In this document: positions 36,468 to 43,681 of the stretch, piece by piece | Position numbering within the stretch: position 1 is the first letter of the stretch | How the letters are laid out: the number at the start of each line of letters is the position of its first letter | Assembly (NCBI RefSeq): GCF_005844085.1 | Contig: NZ_VCDI01000006.1 | Location: 186,001-250,000 of the forward strand | Direction of reading: 5' to 3' | DNA length: 64,000 bases | DNA from: Lichenicoccus roseus | Lineage (GTDB): Bacteria > Pseudomonadota > Alphaproteobacteria > Acetobacterales > Acetobacteraceae | Made by a program: the position numbers and the translations under genes | Notes under the pieces: model-generated | Told to the model about the DNA's origin: nothing | Seen by the model: the letters and a program-made list of their open reading frames with translations, nothing else | Databases searched by the model: none

Positions 36468-36516
36468 GGCTCCAGCTAACCTCCCCGGCGACTGAGTTAC
36501 GGCTCCAGCTAACCTC
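36468..36516 (+). repeat. 33-bp-period direct repeat pair
   Basis: GGCTCCAGCTAACCTC occurs at 36468-36483 and again identically at 36501-36516, a period of 33 bp. It lies in the same gene-poor stretch as the 27-bp repeat and, in one frame, encodes LRLQLTS twice. Confidence 0.85.
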
Positions 36517-36640
36517 TTCGGCTGCTGTTCCAGCAGAGCCAAGTGTGCCCCAACGGACAAACTGGTTATCTGATCTCTTCTTCGGCGATTATCTCCATAG
36601 GCTGGCTGTGCTGCCTGCCCTCCTGCATGTTGATGATTGG

Positions 36641-36838
36641 CTACGGGTCAACAGCCAGGAATATGGCCCTGTGCTGGAACACGGCTCCCAGGGCTCGGAC
36701 ACATAACCAGAAGCTGATGGTAGCGGTGAGGTAGACGGCGCTGGCGGAGTTGGCGGCGAGCTTGTCGTAGCGGGTGGCGATCCCGCGGTAGTCCTTCAGC
36801 CGACAAAACATGCGCTCGATCACGTTGCGGTGGCTAAA
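36641..36838 (-). pseudogene. IS5-family transposase C-terminal stump
   Basis: The minus strand encodes FSHRNVIERMFCRLKDYRGIATRYDKLAA followed by a hydrophobic end (shown here as a description of conserved blocks: RNVIERMF, CRLKDYRGIA, TRYDKLA). These blocks are the C-terminal end of IS5/IS1031-type DDE transposases, including the catalytic Glu in NVIER. The rest of the transposase and both terminal repeats are missing. Homology starts at 36838, two bases from the end of the hipB-like gene, so the insertion or a later deletion removed what followed hipB. Confidence 0.8.
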
Positions 36839-36839
36839 C

Positions 36840-37088
36840 CTAAGCCCAGTCGATCTTGCCGTCCTCATTAGGTGGATCCGGAAACCTGATCTCTACCCGG
36901 CCGCCGAGGGCATGGATGACAGCCAGCACCTTGTTGAGGGGCGCCGTAGCTTTGCCCCGTTCGAGGTCTATCAGGAACTTGACGCTGCAGTTTGTCGTCA
37001 TGGCCACCTCAGCCTGCGTGAGACCGTATGCCTTCCGTGCGGCTCTGATCTGGGGACCAAACGCGGCTGCGGACGCGATTCCAGCCAT
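36840..37088 (-). CDS. HipB-like HTH antitoxin/regulator, orphan
   Basis: This is an 82-residue XRE protein of the HipB kind. The HTH region is IRAARKAYGLTQAEVAMTT, followed by CSVKFLIDLERGKATAPLNKVL and the strand RVEIRFP. HipB proteins repress the hipBA operon and neutralise the HipA kinase toxin encoded directly downstream. Here the downstream position is occupied by the IS5 stump and no hipA is present. GGGGAGG precedes the ATG. A TATAAT and an ACCGTACGGT palindrome lie upstream. Confidence 0.8.
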   Translation of the reverse strand: MAGIASAAAFGPQIRAARKAYGLTQAEVAMTTNCSVKFLIDLERGKATAPLNKVLAVIHALGGRVEIRFPDPPNEDGKIDWA

Positions 37089-37107
37089 TTAAGCCTCCCC
37101 AAAACAC

Positions 37108-37126
37108 ACCGTACGGTTATATTATA
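37108..37126 (-). promoter_or_regulatory. Promoter -10 and operator-like palindrome of the hipB-like gene
   Basis: On the minus strand TATAAT (37126-37121) is followed by the perfect 10-bp palindrome ACCGTACGGT (37117-37108), 20 bp before the start codon. This is an autoregulatory position expected for a HipB/XRE repressor. No good -35 was seen at the usual spacing. A GGGTGC-TCC-GCACCC hairpin lies just upstream (37136-37150). Confidence 0.45.
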
Positions 37127-37177
37127 GGGTCTACAGGGTGCTCCGCACCCGAAAACTGACCGCTTGGTGTGTTCGAC

Positions 37178-37720
37178 ATGACGACCTGGTTCACCGCCGA
37201 CACGCATTTTGGGCATGGCCGGATCGTGTCCCTATGCCAGCGCCCCTATGCTGACGTCGACGAGATGGATGCTGACCTGGTTGCACAGTGGAATGCAGTC
37301 GTGCAGCCGGATGACGACGTCTGGCATCTTGGAGACTTCGCTTACAAGTGTCGCGGTGACTTCAAGTCTTACGCCCGGAAGCTACGCGGCAGGATCCACC
37401 TGATCCACGGTAACCACGACAGCCAGACGGTCCGGTCTTGGAGCGGCTGGGCGAGCAGCCAGCCTATGGCGGAGATTGCGGTAGAGGGCTACCGGCTCGT
37501 GCTTCTGCACTACGGGATGCGCGTCTGGCCGAAATCCCACCACGGCTCAATCCACCTGTACGGTCACAGCCACGGTTCGTTGCCTGGCGACAGCCAAAGC
37601 TGCGACGTCGGGGTCGATGTCTGGGGGATGCGCCCGGTGCAGCTCACGCAGATCAAGCAGTATCTCGAAACGCTGCCAGTCCGCGGGTCCGTCGACCACC
37701 ACCAGCCTGCTTTTCAGTAG
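37178..37720 (+). CDS. Calcineurin-like metallophosphoesterase
   Basis: This is a 180-residue phosphoesterase. All metal-binding motifs are present: TADTHFGHGRIV (D-x-H), DDVWHLGDFAYK (GD), LIHGNHD (GNHD), LLHYGMRVWP (H) and LYGHSHGSLPG (G-H-x-H). Small proteins of this type are found in phages and mobile elements and hydrolyse phosphomonoesters or diesters; the substrate is not known. ATG 37178 is preferred over the GTG nine bases upstream. A terminator follows at 37829. Confidence 0.85.
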   Translation: MTTWFTADTHFGHGRIVSLCQRPYADVDEMDADLVAQWNAVVQPDDDVWHLGDFAYKCRGDFKSYARKLRGRIHLIHGNHDSQTVRSWSGWASSQPMAEIAVEGYRLVLLHYGMRVWPKSHHGSIHLYGHSHGSLPGDSQSCDVGVDVWGMRPVQLTQIKQYLETLPVRGSVDHHQPAFQ

Positions 37721-37828
37721 GCGTTGCGGCTCACTACTTGCAGAAGGTTGTACTTGCATATCTGTCAGCCGTGAGACTACATAACAGGAGGTGGACGAAT
37801 CGAGTCCAACTCCCTGAGCCGACATAAT

Positions 37829-37857
37829 CCTGCTGACCCCTGTCAGCGGGATTTTTT
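37829..37857 (+). terminator. Rho-independent terminator
   Basis: CCTGCTGAC, loop CCCT and GTCAGCGGG form a 9-bp stem (one G-U pair), followed by ATTTTTT. It lies 109 bp after the metallophosphoesterase stop. A small TGGAC/GTCCA hairpin and an AGGAGG occur just before it, so a short non-coding transcript is also possible. Confidence 0.75.
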
Positions 37858-37976
37858 GCGTTCATAGCCCAGCCTCGCGACCATGGTCGCGAGCTAATCC
37901 GGCAAATCGGGGCATCCATAACTGAAAGCTAAATACCGCAACGACTGGGCAAACGCGCCCTTCGTGGAGCTCCCTC

Positions 37977-38048
37977 ATGCTGTTCATCGATATCCTAGCC
38001 CTAGTCCTAGCCATCATCACGCTCATCGCGCGCCTATCCGGCGTGTAG
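37977..38048 (+). CDS. Possible 23-residue hydrophobic membrane peptide
   Basis: ATG 37977 opens a 24-codon frame encoding MLFIDILALVLAIITLIARL followed by SGV and a stop. Nearly the whole peptide is one transmembrane helix with a positive residue near its end. GGAG lies 8 nt before the ATG. The sequence downstream is rich in GC inverted repeats (for example CCGCCT/AGGCGG around 38071-38092). Such peptides occur as type I toxins or small membrane regulators. Evidence is size, composition and ribosome site only. Confidence 0.4.
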   Translation: MLFIDILALVLAIITLIARLSGV

Positions 38049-38190
38049 GTCAGCACCGTGCGACAGGTCGCCAGATCTCCGCCTGGGCTTACCGGAGGCG
38101 GGGACCAGACGGCTCTTCGGCCGCCTGAAGCTGCAGGAGAGCAGGAATGTGCTTGGCCATTTAACCACAAGGATGAGGCAAGGTAGACCG

Positions 38191-38583
38191 TCAGCGGTCG
38201 CCAAAGCGTTCGATGATTTCCGCTATATAACGGCGCGTGTACTTTTCAGCTGGGTCCGCGTCTGGTGTATCGCCCACGTGGCGAAACTCTCCCTCATCGA
38301 ACGCTAAGTAGACCTGGGTTAGCTCGTCGCTGATGGATTTGTAGTGGGTAATGCTCCAGCCCCACAGATTATTGATCACCACATCACAAAAGTTAAAGTC
38401 GAGGCGCTCGTGATGATACTCTTGGGCGAGATAAAGCGCGATGCGGTCAAGGACCTGAACCTCGCAGCATCTCAGCTCCTCGGCCCAACTTCTCAGGTCG
38501 CTCTGCTGAATCCCTCTTTCAGCTCGTTCTCCTGCTACTATGGACCGTAGGTCTTCGACCACACGGTCAGTTATCTGAGACAA
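38191..38583 (-). CDS. Hypothetical protein, 130 residues
   Basis: This is an acidic, soluble, mostly helical protein without a recognised domain. It contains ELRCCEVQVLDRIALYLAQ, VVINNLWGWSITHY and a charged C-terminus ending IIERFGDR. The composition and size resemble small immunity or antitoxin-like island proteins, which is only a guess. It is the last compact gene before the plasmid-type remnants. Confidence 0.55.
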   Translation of the reverse strand: MSQITDRVVEDLRSIVAGERAERGIQQSDLRSWAEELRCCEVQVLDRIALYLAQEYHHERLDFNFCDVVINNLWGWSITHYKSISDELTQVYLAFDEGEFRHVGDTPDADPAEKYTRRYIAEIIERFGDR

Positions 38584-38619
38584 TGGCTCATCCTCCAGAG
38601 CTAGCGTGCGGCCTGCTTG

Positions 38620-39189
38620 TCATAGGCTTGGATTGAACCCGTCCTTCCGGCTTGCATTTAGCTGCGGCTCGCCGCGTCGACTGACGCGACGCAGACGTTC
38701 AATCTCGACTTGGTCCGCCTCAAGGAGCGGGCTGCTGGCGACCGCCACTGGGGGATCGAGCAGAGCCAGACCCCAAGCTACAGCTCGCCGGAAGTGCGCA
38801 TCACCTGTGACCTCGACCGCATCCCACCCACGGCGGCGGACCGCCTCGACCAGCTCACTGACAGCGACGTCGTCCACAACGCCCACCACATCAATCCGGT
38901 CCTGCCTGTCGACAATCCGCGTGCCCGACGTGAGGGTGAGAATGACCGCGCCGCGGGCTATATCGATATCCACTGCGCGCAGGTTTCGAGCTATCCCTTC
39001 CGGCACCCAATCCAACCCGTAAGCGCCGCGCAATGCGACCGCCAGCCATCGGCGGCGACGTGCGAAGCGCTCCTCCTCACCCTCAAGGCCGGGGCATAGC
39101 GCAACGGCACGCCGGATCGGCGGCAGCGGAGCGCGGGGCGTGAGGCGCCTGGTCAGCAGCCGGAGGCGGTGCTCGCGCTGGACGTCGAT
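38620..39189 (-). pseudogene. Relaxase-associated LPD7-like C-terminal remnant
   Basis: The frame encodes PIRRAVALCPGLEGEEE, RRWLAVALRGAYGLDWVPE, VILTLTSGTRIVDRQDRIDV and EAVRRRGWDAVEVTGDAHFRR. The last block is the hallmark of the LPD7 domain found at the end of plasmid relaxases and MobA/TraI-like proteins. No convincing start codon precedes it, because the same frame runs unbroken through the neighbouring genes. It looks like the C-terminal part of a mobilisation protein whose nuclease domain is gone. Confidence 0.55.
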
Positions 39190-39191
39190 GG

Positions 39192-39527
39192 CTACCGCGA
39201 GGTGGTGCGCGTCCCGGCGAGCTTGGACTCGATGGCGACCAGCCGCTGCCCGATGTCGATCTGGCTCTCGGCGATCCGCTCCAGAAGTGTCAGCACCAGG
39301 TCCAGCTTCGACGCGTCCGCCTCGCTCGGAGGCTCCAGGAGCTCGAGCAGCGGCAACAGGGCGTCTGCCGCCGTGGCTGCCCGCATGGCCACGAAGCTGA
39401 CTGGCAACAGGCCCTTCCGATCCGCCGTCCGCAGCTGCTCCATCGCTGTCCCGTCCTCGACCCCTCCGCCCAGGATTTCTCTGAGGTCGTCGATTGACCA
39501 TGAAACTGGGCGTGTCGGCGTCGGCAT
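39192..39527 (-). CDS. Small plasmid-type protein beside the relaxase remnant
   Basis: This is a 111-residue helical protein starting MPTPTRPVSWSIDDLREIL at ATG 39527, with AGGGAG seven bases upstream. The middle has a leucine-rich stretch (DALLPLLELLEPP) and the end looks like a coiled coil (LTLLERIAESQIDIGQRLVAIESKL). The position next to relaxase-like sequence suggests a mobilisation accessory protein, but I cannot name a family. Its codons are overlapped in another phase by an open frame continuous with the flanking remnants. Confidence 0.55.
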   Translation of the reverse strand: MPTPTRPVSWSIDDLREILGGGVEDGTAMEQLRTADRKGLLPVSFVAMRAATAADALLPLLELLEPPSEADASKLDLVLTLLERIAESQIDIGQRLVAIESKLAGTRTTSR

Positions 39528-39529
39528 GA

Positions 39530-39786
39530 TTTGGCTCCCTGGGGCTCGCGCCCGGGTCGTGTGGTGGCAGCACCAGGCCGCGCAGCCGGTCCGCCACGTC
39601 GCAGGCCCGGATACGCGCTCCAGGCTCTTCGCTCGCTCGACCGAGTATCCGGCTGAGCGCGTGGGCGTTGCCGCTCGTGTCGACCAGCACCGGCACACGA
39701 TCACCCTGCGCAAGCCGAAGGTGTCGCCCCTCGAGCGCAGCGACGAACAACCTGCCATCATCTGGGTCTAGACCGCGGTTAGCCAA
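39530..39786 (-). pseudogene. Fragment of a plasmid-type gene at the island's right edge
   Basis: The minus strand encodes DPDDGRLFVAALEGRHLRL, GDRVPVLVDTSGNAHALSRI and a helical segment (ACDVADRLRGLVLPP) that reads like true protein. It has no good start: the frame opens at a TTG at 39786 close to the junction with the sugar-transport genes. It is probably the surviving part of a larger gene cut at the island boundary. It is in the same frame as the LPD7-like remnant further left. Confidence 0.4.
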
Positions 39787-39875
39787 TATTCAGGTTCTGG
39801 TTATCCTGCTGTCACGGCCCGATAACCCTCGGGGTCAATCGATCCCAGCTTTACCATTCTCTGCCACCGTGTCCC

Positions 39876-40886
39876 TCACTCCTCCCGCCGGAAGGTGCGC
39901 CGGGCAACGGAGTCGAACGAGATCGCAAGAACCACGATCCCGCCGCTGACCACGGACTGCCAGTACGGTGACACACCATAAAGGACGATGATGTTCTCGA
40001 TGATCCCGATAATGGCAGCCCCCAGGATGGCGCCGATCGGGCTGCCGATGCCGCCCGTGGTTGCGACCCCGCCGATTACGGCGGCGGCGATCGGCGGCAG
40101 CACCCAATCCTCGCCTATCGAGGGCTGCGCCGTTCCTAGGCGCGCCACCATCAGAATACCGGCCATCGCCGACAAGAGCCCCGCGATCGCAAATACCACC
40201 ACGCGGATGAAGTCGACGCGGATCCCAAGCATCCGGGCGGCTGCCGTGTTGTTGCCGATCGCGTAGATGTAGCGGCCGAACGGCGTGCGGAACATCAGGA
40301 ACGCGGCCACCGCCAGGCATCCCAGCATGACCAGGAACGGCACCGGTAGATCCGCCACAACACCTTGTCCCAGGAAGCCGATCTGATCGGGGATGCCAGT
40401 GATGGCCACCCCTCGGGTGGAGACAAGGTTCAAGCCGCTATAGACCCCGGCCATGCCAATGGTTAGCACCAAGGAGTGCAGCCTAAGGCGGGTGACGAGA
40501 AGCCCGTTCACGGCCCCGCACGCGGCGCCGAGCAGGAGGCACAGGAGTAGCGACAGCCACGCGTTCACCCCAGCCTGGACCATCAGTAGGCCACCCGCCA
40601 CCGCGGCCAGGCCGCCAATCGCGCCAACCGACAGATCGAGCTCACCCAGGATCAGGAGCATCGCCTGACCGATCGTCACCAGCCCTACGAAGGCCAGCGT
40701 TCGGGCAATGATAACCATGTTGAAGCTGGTCAAGAATTCGGGGGACAGCGCCGCCGAGACTAGGAAGATTGCGACGAGCGCGAACACGACGCCTAGCAAC
40801 TGGTTCGCTGCGAGCGAGCTGAGCCGACGGCGCGGCGGTTGACCGGTGACTTCCGTAGACTTTCCGGCGGTGACGCTAGGCGGCAT
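39876..40886 (-). CDS. Sugar ABC transporter permease (RbsC-like)
   Basis: This is an inner-membrane permease of the BPD_transp_2/RbsC class, 336 residues from ATG 40886, with about 8-10 hydrophobic helices. Landmarks are GELDLSVGAIGGLAAVAGG and the coupling-loop sequence FGRYIYAIGNNTAAARMLGI, followed by GIGSPIGAILGAAIIGIIEN. It pairs with the ATPase just upstream, which it overlaps by 11 bp, and with the periplasmic binding protein beyond. Such systems import monosaccharides or related polyols; the substrate here is unknown. Confidence 0.92.
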   Translation of the reverse strand: MPPSVTAGKSTEVTGQPPRRRLSSLAANQLLGVVFALVAIFLVSAALSPEFLTSFNMVIIARTLAFVGLVTIGQAMLLILGELDLSVGAIGGLAAVAGGLLMVQAGVNAWLSLLLCLLLGAACGAVNGLLVTRLRLHSLVLTIGMAGVYSGLNLVSTRGVAITGIPDQIGFLGQGVVADLPVPFLVMLGCLAVAAFLMFRTPFGRYIYAIGNNTAAARMLGIRVDFIRVVVFAIAGLLSAMAGILMVARLGTAQPSIGEDWVLPPIAAAVIGGVATTGGIGSPIGAILGAAIIGIIENIIVLYGVSPYWQSVVSGGIVVLAISFDSVARRTFRREE

Positions 40887-42441
40887 GCTCACTGGCTCCT
40901 GCGCCGATGATGGCGGCTATCAGCGTGTCGTTGTCGGTGCTCTCGGTTTCGAAGGTGCCAGTGAGCTGGCCGTGGTAGAGCGTGACGATCCGGGTCGCGC
41001 AGCGCCGCAGCTCCGCCATCTCCGACGAGACGAGGATAACGCCGACGCCCTCCTCGGCGAGCCGCTTCATGATTCTGTAAATCTCGACTTTCGTCTTGAT
41101 GTCGATGCCCTTGGTTGGCTCGTCGAAGATAAGCAGGCGTGGCCGCTGTTGCATGGCGCGGCCGATGATCGCCTTCTGCTGGTTGCCACCGGACAGGAAC
41201 CTGATCTTCTTTTCGCGGCTGTCGGTCTTGATGTCGTAGTCGTGGATGACCGTGTCGACTATCCGCTGCTCCTGGCCGGATGAGATGACACCGCTCCGGG
41301 CAGTCTGACCGAGAATCGAGATGCCGATATTCTCCCGCAAGCTCAGCAGGGGCAGGATCCCGTCCTGCTTGCGCTCTTCCGAGAGGTAGAGCATCCCCCT
41401 GGCGACCGAGAGATCCGGCCGCCCAAGCCGCCACGGCTTCCTCTCGAACTGGATCGAGCCGGATGTCGCCCGTCGTGCGCCGAAGATCGTCTGCATGATC
41501 TCGCTGCGCCCGGCGCCGACCAAGCCTGCAAAGCCGAGGATCTCCCCGCGGTGCAGCTGGAACGAGATATCGTTGAACCCGCGCCCCGATAGGCGCAGGA
41601 CGTCCAGCAGCGGTGCTTCGTCCTCAGGGTGCTTCGATTGGGGTGCGGCGAAACCAACCGCGTCGGAGGGAGGTGGGGTAGGCCGGGGGCCGCGCTGTGG
41701 GCGGAAGCTCTGGTCGATCGCCACCTCGTCACCGGACATCAGCCGGATCAAGTCGCGCTCCTTCAGCTCGTCGATGGACCGGTGTGCGACGCTACGGCCG
41801 TTGCGCAGCACGGTGACGACATCGCCAATCCCGAACATCTCGTCCATCTTGTGCGAGACGAAGACGATGGCGTGGCCGGTCCGCCTGAGCTCCCGGACCA
41901 CCGAGAACAAGCGATCGGTCTCAGCGTGGGTAAGCGAGGAGGTCGGTTCATCGAGGATGAGCACCTGGAAACCCTTCGCCGTCGACGCTCGCGCGATCTG
42001 CAGCAGCTGCTGATCCGAGACCGCGATGGAGCTCACCTTCTGGGCGGGCCGTGCGCGTATGCCAAATCGCTCGAGGAAGGGCTGCGTCGCCCGGCTGAGC
42101 GCGCCGCCCGATAGCGTCAATCCGTCGAAGCCAGCCCTGGCAAACGGCATGAACAGGTTCTCCGCCACCGTCATGTGTCGGAACAGGTTGAGCTCCTGAG
42201 GCACGTAGGCAATCCGGGAGAAGCGCGAGGGGTCGGCGAGAGCGTCCTGCCCGTCGATCGACAGGCTTCCGCTGTCCGGCGAGGAGACACCGGTCAGGAT
42301 GCGGATCAGGGTCGATTTTCCCGCCCCATTCTCCCCCGCTAGAACGTGGACCTTCCCGAGATCAAGCGAGAGAGCGACGTCGTCGAGCGCCACGACCCCC
42401 GGGAAGGTCTTGCGGAGTGATCTGACCTCGACGAACGCCAT
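40876..42441 (-). CDS. Sugar ABC transporter ATP-binding protein (RbsA/MglA-like)
   Basis: This ATPase has two fused nucleotide-binding domains, 521 residues. The first domain has Walker A GENGAGKST (residues about 36-44) and Walker B VLILDEPTSS. The second has the usual degenerate Walker A GLVGAGRSE, LSGGNQQKAIIGRAM and LIFDEPTKGID. A Pro-rich, unusually long linker (about residues 245-285, RPQRGPRPTPPPSD) separates them. It energises the neighbouring permease and is cotranscribed with the binding protein 22 bp upstream. Confidence 0.94.
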   Translation of the reverse strand: MAFVEVRSLRKTFPGVVALDDVALSLDLGKVHVLAGENGAGKSTLIRILTGVSSPDSGSLSIDGQDALADPSRFSRIAYVPQELNLFRHMTVAENLFMPFARAGFDGLTLSGGALSRATQPFLERFGIRARPAQKVSSIAVSDQQLLQIARASTAKGFQVLILDEPTSSLTHAETDRLFSVVRELRRTGHAIVFVSHKMDEMFGIGDVVTVLRNGRSVAHRSIDELKERDLIRLMSGDEVAIDQSFRPQRGPRPTPPPSDAVGFAAPQSKHPEDEAPLLDVLRLSGRGFNDISFQLHRGEILGFAGLVGAGRSEIMQTIFGARRATSGSIQFERKPWRLGRPDLSVARGMLYLSEERKQDGILPLLSLRENIGISILGQTARSGVISSGQEQRIVDTVIHDYDIKTDSREKKIRFLSGGNQQKAIIGRAMQQRPRLLIFDEPTKGIDIKTKVEIYRIMKRLAEEGVGVILVSSEMAELRRCATRIVTLYHGQLTGTFETESTDNDTLIAAIIGAGASEHAA

Positions 42442-42463
42442 TGCCTCGCTCCCGGGCTCTTCT

Positions 42464-43426
42464 TCAGTGGGTCGCTGCAGTCTGATACTCGGCGAGGTTC
42501 TCCTTCGTGATGACCGCGATCCCGGTGTCGATAGTTTGCGGCGTCTTGGCCCCCATGGCGGCCTGCCAGGCGGCGATGACCGCCCAGTAGCCCTGCATCT
42601 CCGGCTTTGTAGAGGATGAGGAGTCGGCGACGCCGTCCTTGATGAGCTGCAACATGTCGGTGAGGTTATCCATGCCGACCTCGATCACCTTTCCCTGCTT
42701 CCCAGCCTCCTTGATCGCCTGCCCGATACCCGAAGGCCCCGACGCGTCGCAAGCAACCCAGCCGCCAAGATTGGGATGCGCAAGCATGATGGCTGAAGCC
42801 TGCTTCTGCGCGGTCTCGATGTTGTCATTGTCGATGCCGGTCGCTACCACCTTGATCCCCGGATTTTTTGCGAACACCGCCTGGTGGCAGCGCGCGCGGA
42901 TGGCATGGTTCGGCGCCGTCGGCACGCCCATCATGATAGCGACCTCGCCCTTGCCGCCCATCAGCTTCACCAAGCGCTCGGACGCAATCGTCGCCTGCTG
43001 GCAGAAATCGTTGCCGATGCTTGTCAGGTTCATCCCTGCGGGGCTCACGCTGTCGAAGAGAGTCACGGGGATCTTCTGCTGAAGTGCTTCTTGCAGCGTA
43101 GAGCGGTTGCCCTTGTCATCGAGGAGGTCGATGATAATGCCGTCCGGGCGCGTCGAGATCGAGCGCTCGATGATGTTGTTCTGTTCGACCACATCAGCCG
43201 CCTGAGGCGCGCGATACTCGATCTCGACCTTACGCCCGGTCATCTTGGTCAGCATGTCGGCTGCGGCGTGGGCACCGTTATTGACCTTGTCGAACCACGG
43301 ATGCACGGCCTTTGGAATGACTACGAAACGCAGGGGCGGACCGTCCGCCCGCGCGCCCTGATTGGCGGCAACTCCAAGCGGGATCGCAAGCGCCGCAGCG
43401 GTCAAGAGCCTAGTTATTTTGTTCAT
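42464..43426 (-). CDS. Sugar-binding periplasmic protein (RbsB-like)
   Basis: This is a periplasmic binding protein of the Peripla_BP_4 class, 320 residues, with a signal peptide MNKITRLLTAAALAIPLGVA cut near ARA-DG. The mature start RFVVIPKAVHPWFDKVNNGA and DGIIIDLLDDKGN, GVPTAPNHAIRARC and WVACDASGPSGIGQA follow the RbsB fold pattern. AGGAGG precedes the ATG. It is the first gene of the leftward sbp-ATPase-permease set; the ligand is unknown. Confidence 0.92.
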   Translation of the reverse strand: MNKITRLLTAAALAIPLGVAANQGARADGPPLRFVVIPKAVHPWFDKVNNGAHAAADMLTKMTGRKVEIEYRAPQAADVVEQNNIIERSISTRPDGIIIDLLDDKGNRSTLQEALQQKIPVTLFDSVSPAGMNLTSIGNDFCQQATIASERLVKLMGGKGEVAIMMGVPTAPNHAIRARCHQAVFAKNPGIKVVATGIDNDNIETAQKQASAIMLAHPNLGGWVACDASGPSGIGQAIKEAGKQGKVIEVGMDNLTDMLQLIKDGVADSSSSTKPEMQGYWAVIAAWQAAMGAKTPQTIDTGIAVITKENLAEYQTAATH

Positions 43427-43681
43427 TATGACGTCCTCCTAGCTAGCCCAACTCTGTAGTAGCAGTCGCATTTTATTGAAACAATCCGCACGCCGATGGC
43501 CGCGAGCTGAGCGCTCGGACCCCAGTCTTACAAGTTCTAAGCAGCCCTCCGGCGGCGATTGACGTGGCTGACTGGTATCATTGCGGAGACCCGCTTTTGC
43601 ATCGGTCCAAGGTCGCAGTCTTCATGCGGCGTTTGGGGCGGCGGACGGTATCGCCGACCAGTCGATCTCGATAGCTCTAGG

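Larger units (their letters stand above)
35926..36640. other. Stretch without a confident gene, with short direct repeats
   Basis: Open frames exist in more than one phase (about 36037-36495 and 36200-36706), but none has convincing domains, and the longer one is largely made of two short repeat pairs. It may be a decayed gene. It ends at an IS5-type transposase stump. Confidence 0.4.

Noticed and set aside
36248-36516. Repeats considered as a CRISPR array.
   Set aside because: Only two copies of each unit, no regular spacers and no cas genes.
28489-39825. CTGTCACG near both ends of the island (28489 and 39809, inverted copy at 28551), each close to GATAA, as possible transposon ends.
   Set aside because: The octamer also occurs elsewhere in the window (for example near 8168 and 24994), similarity does not extend further, and no target duplication was found.
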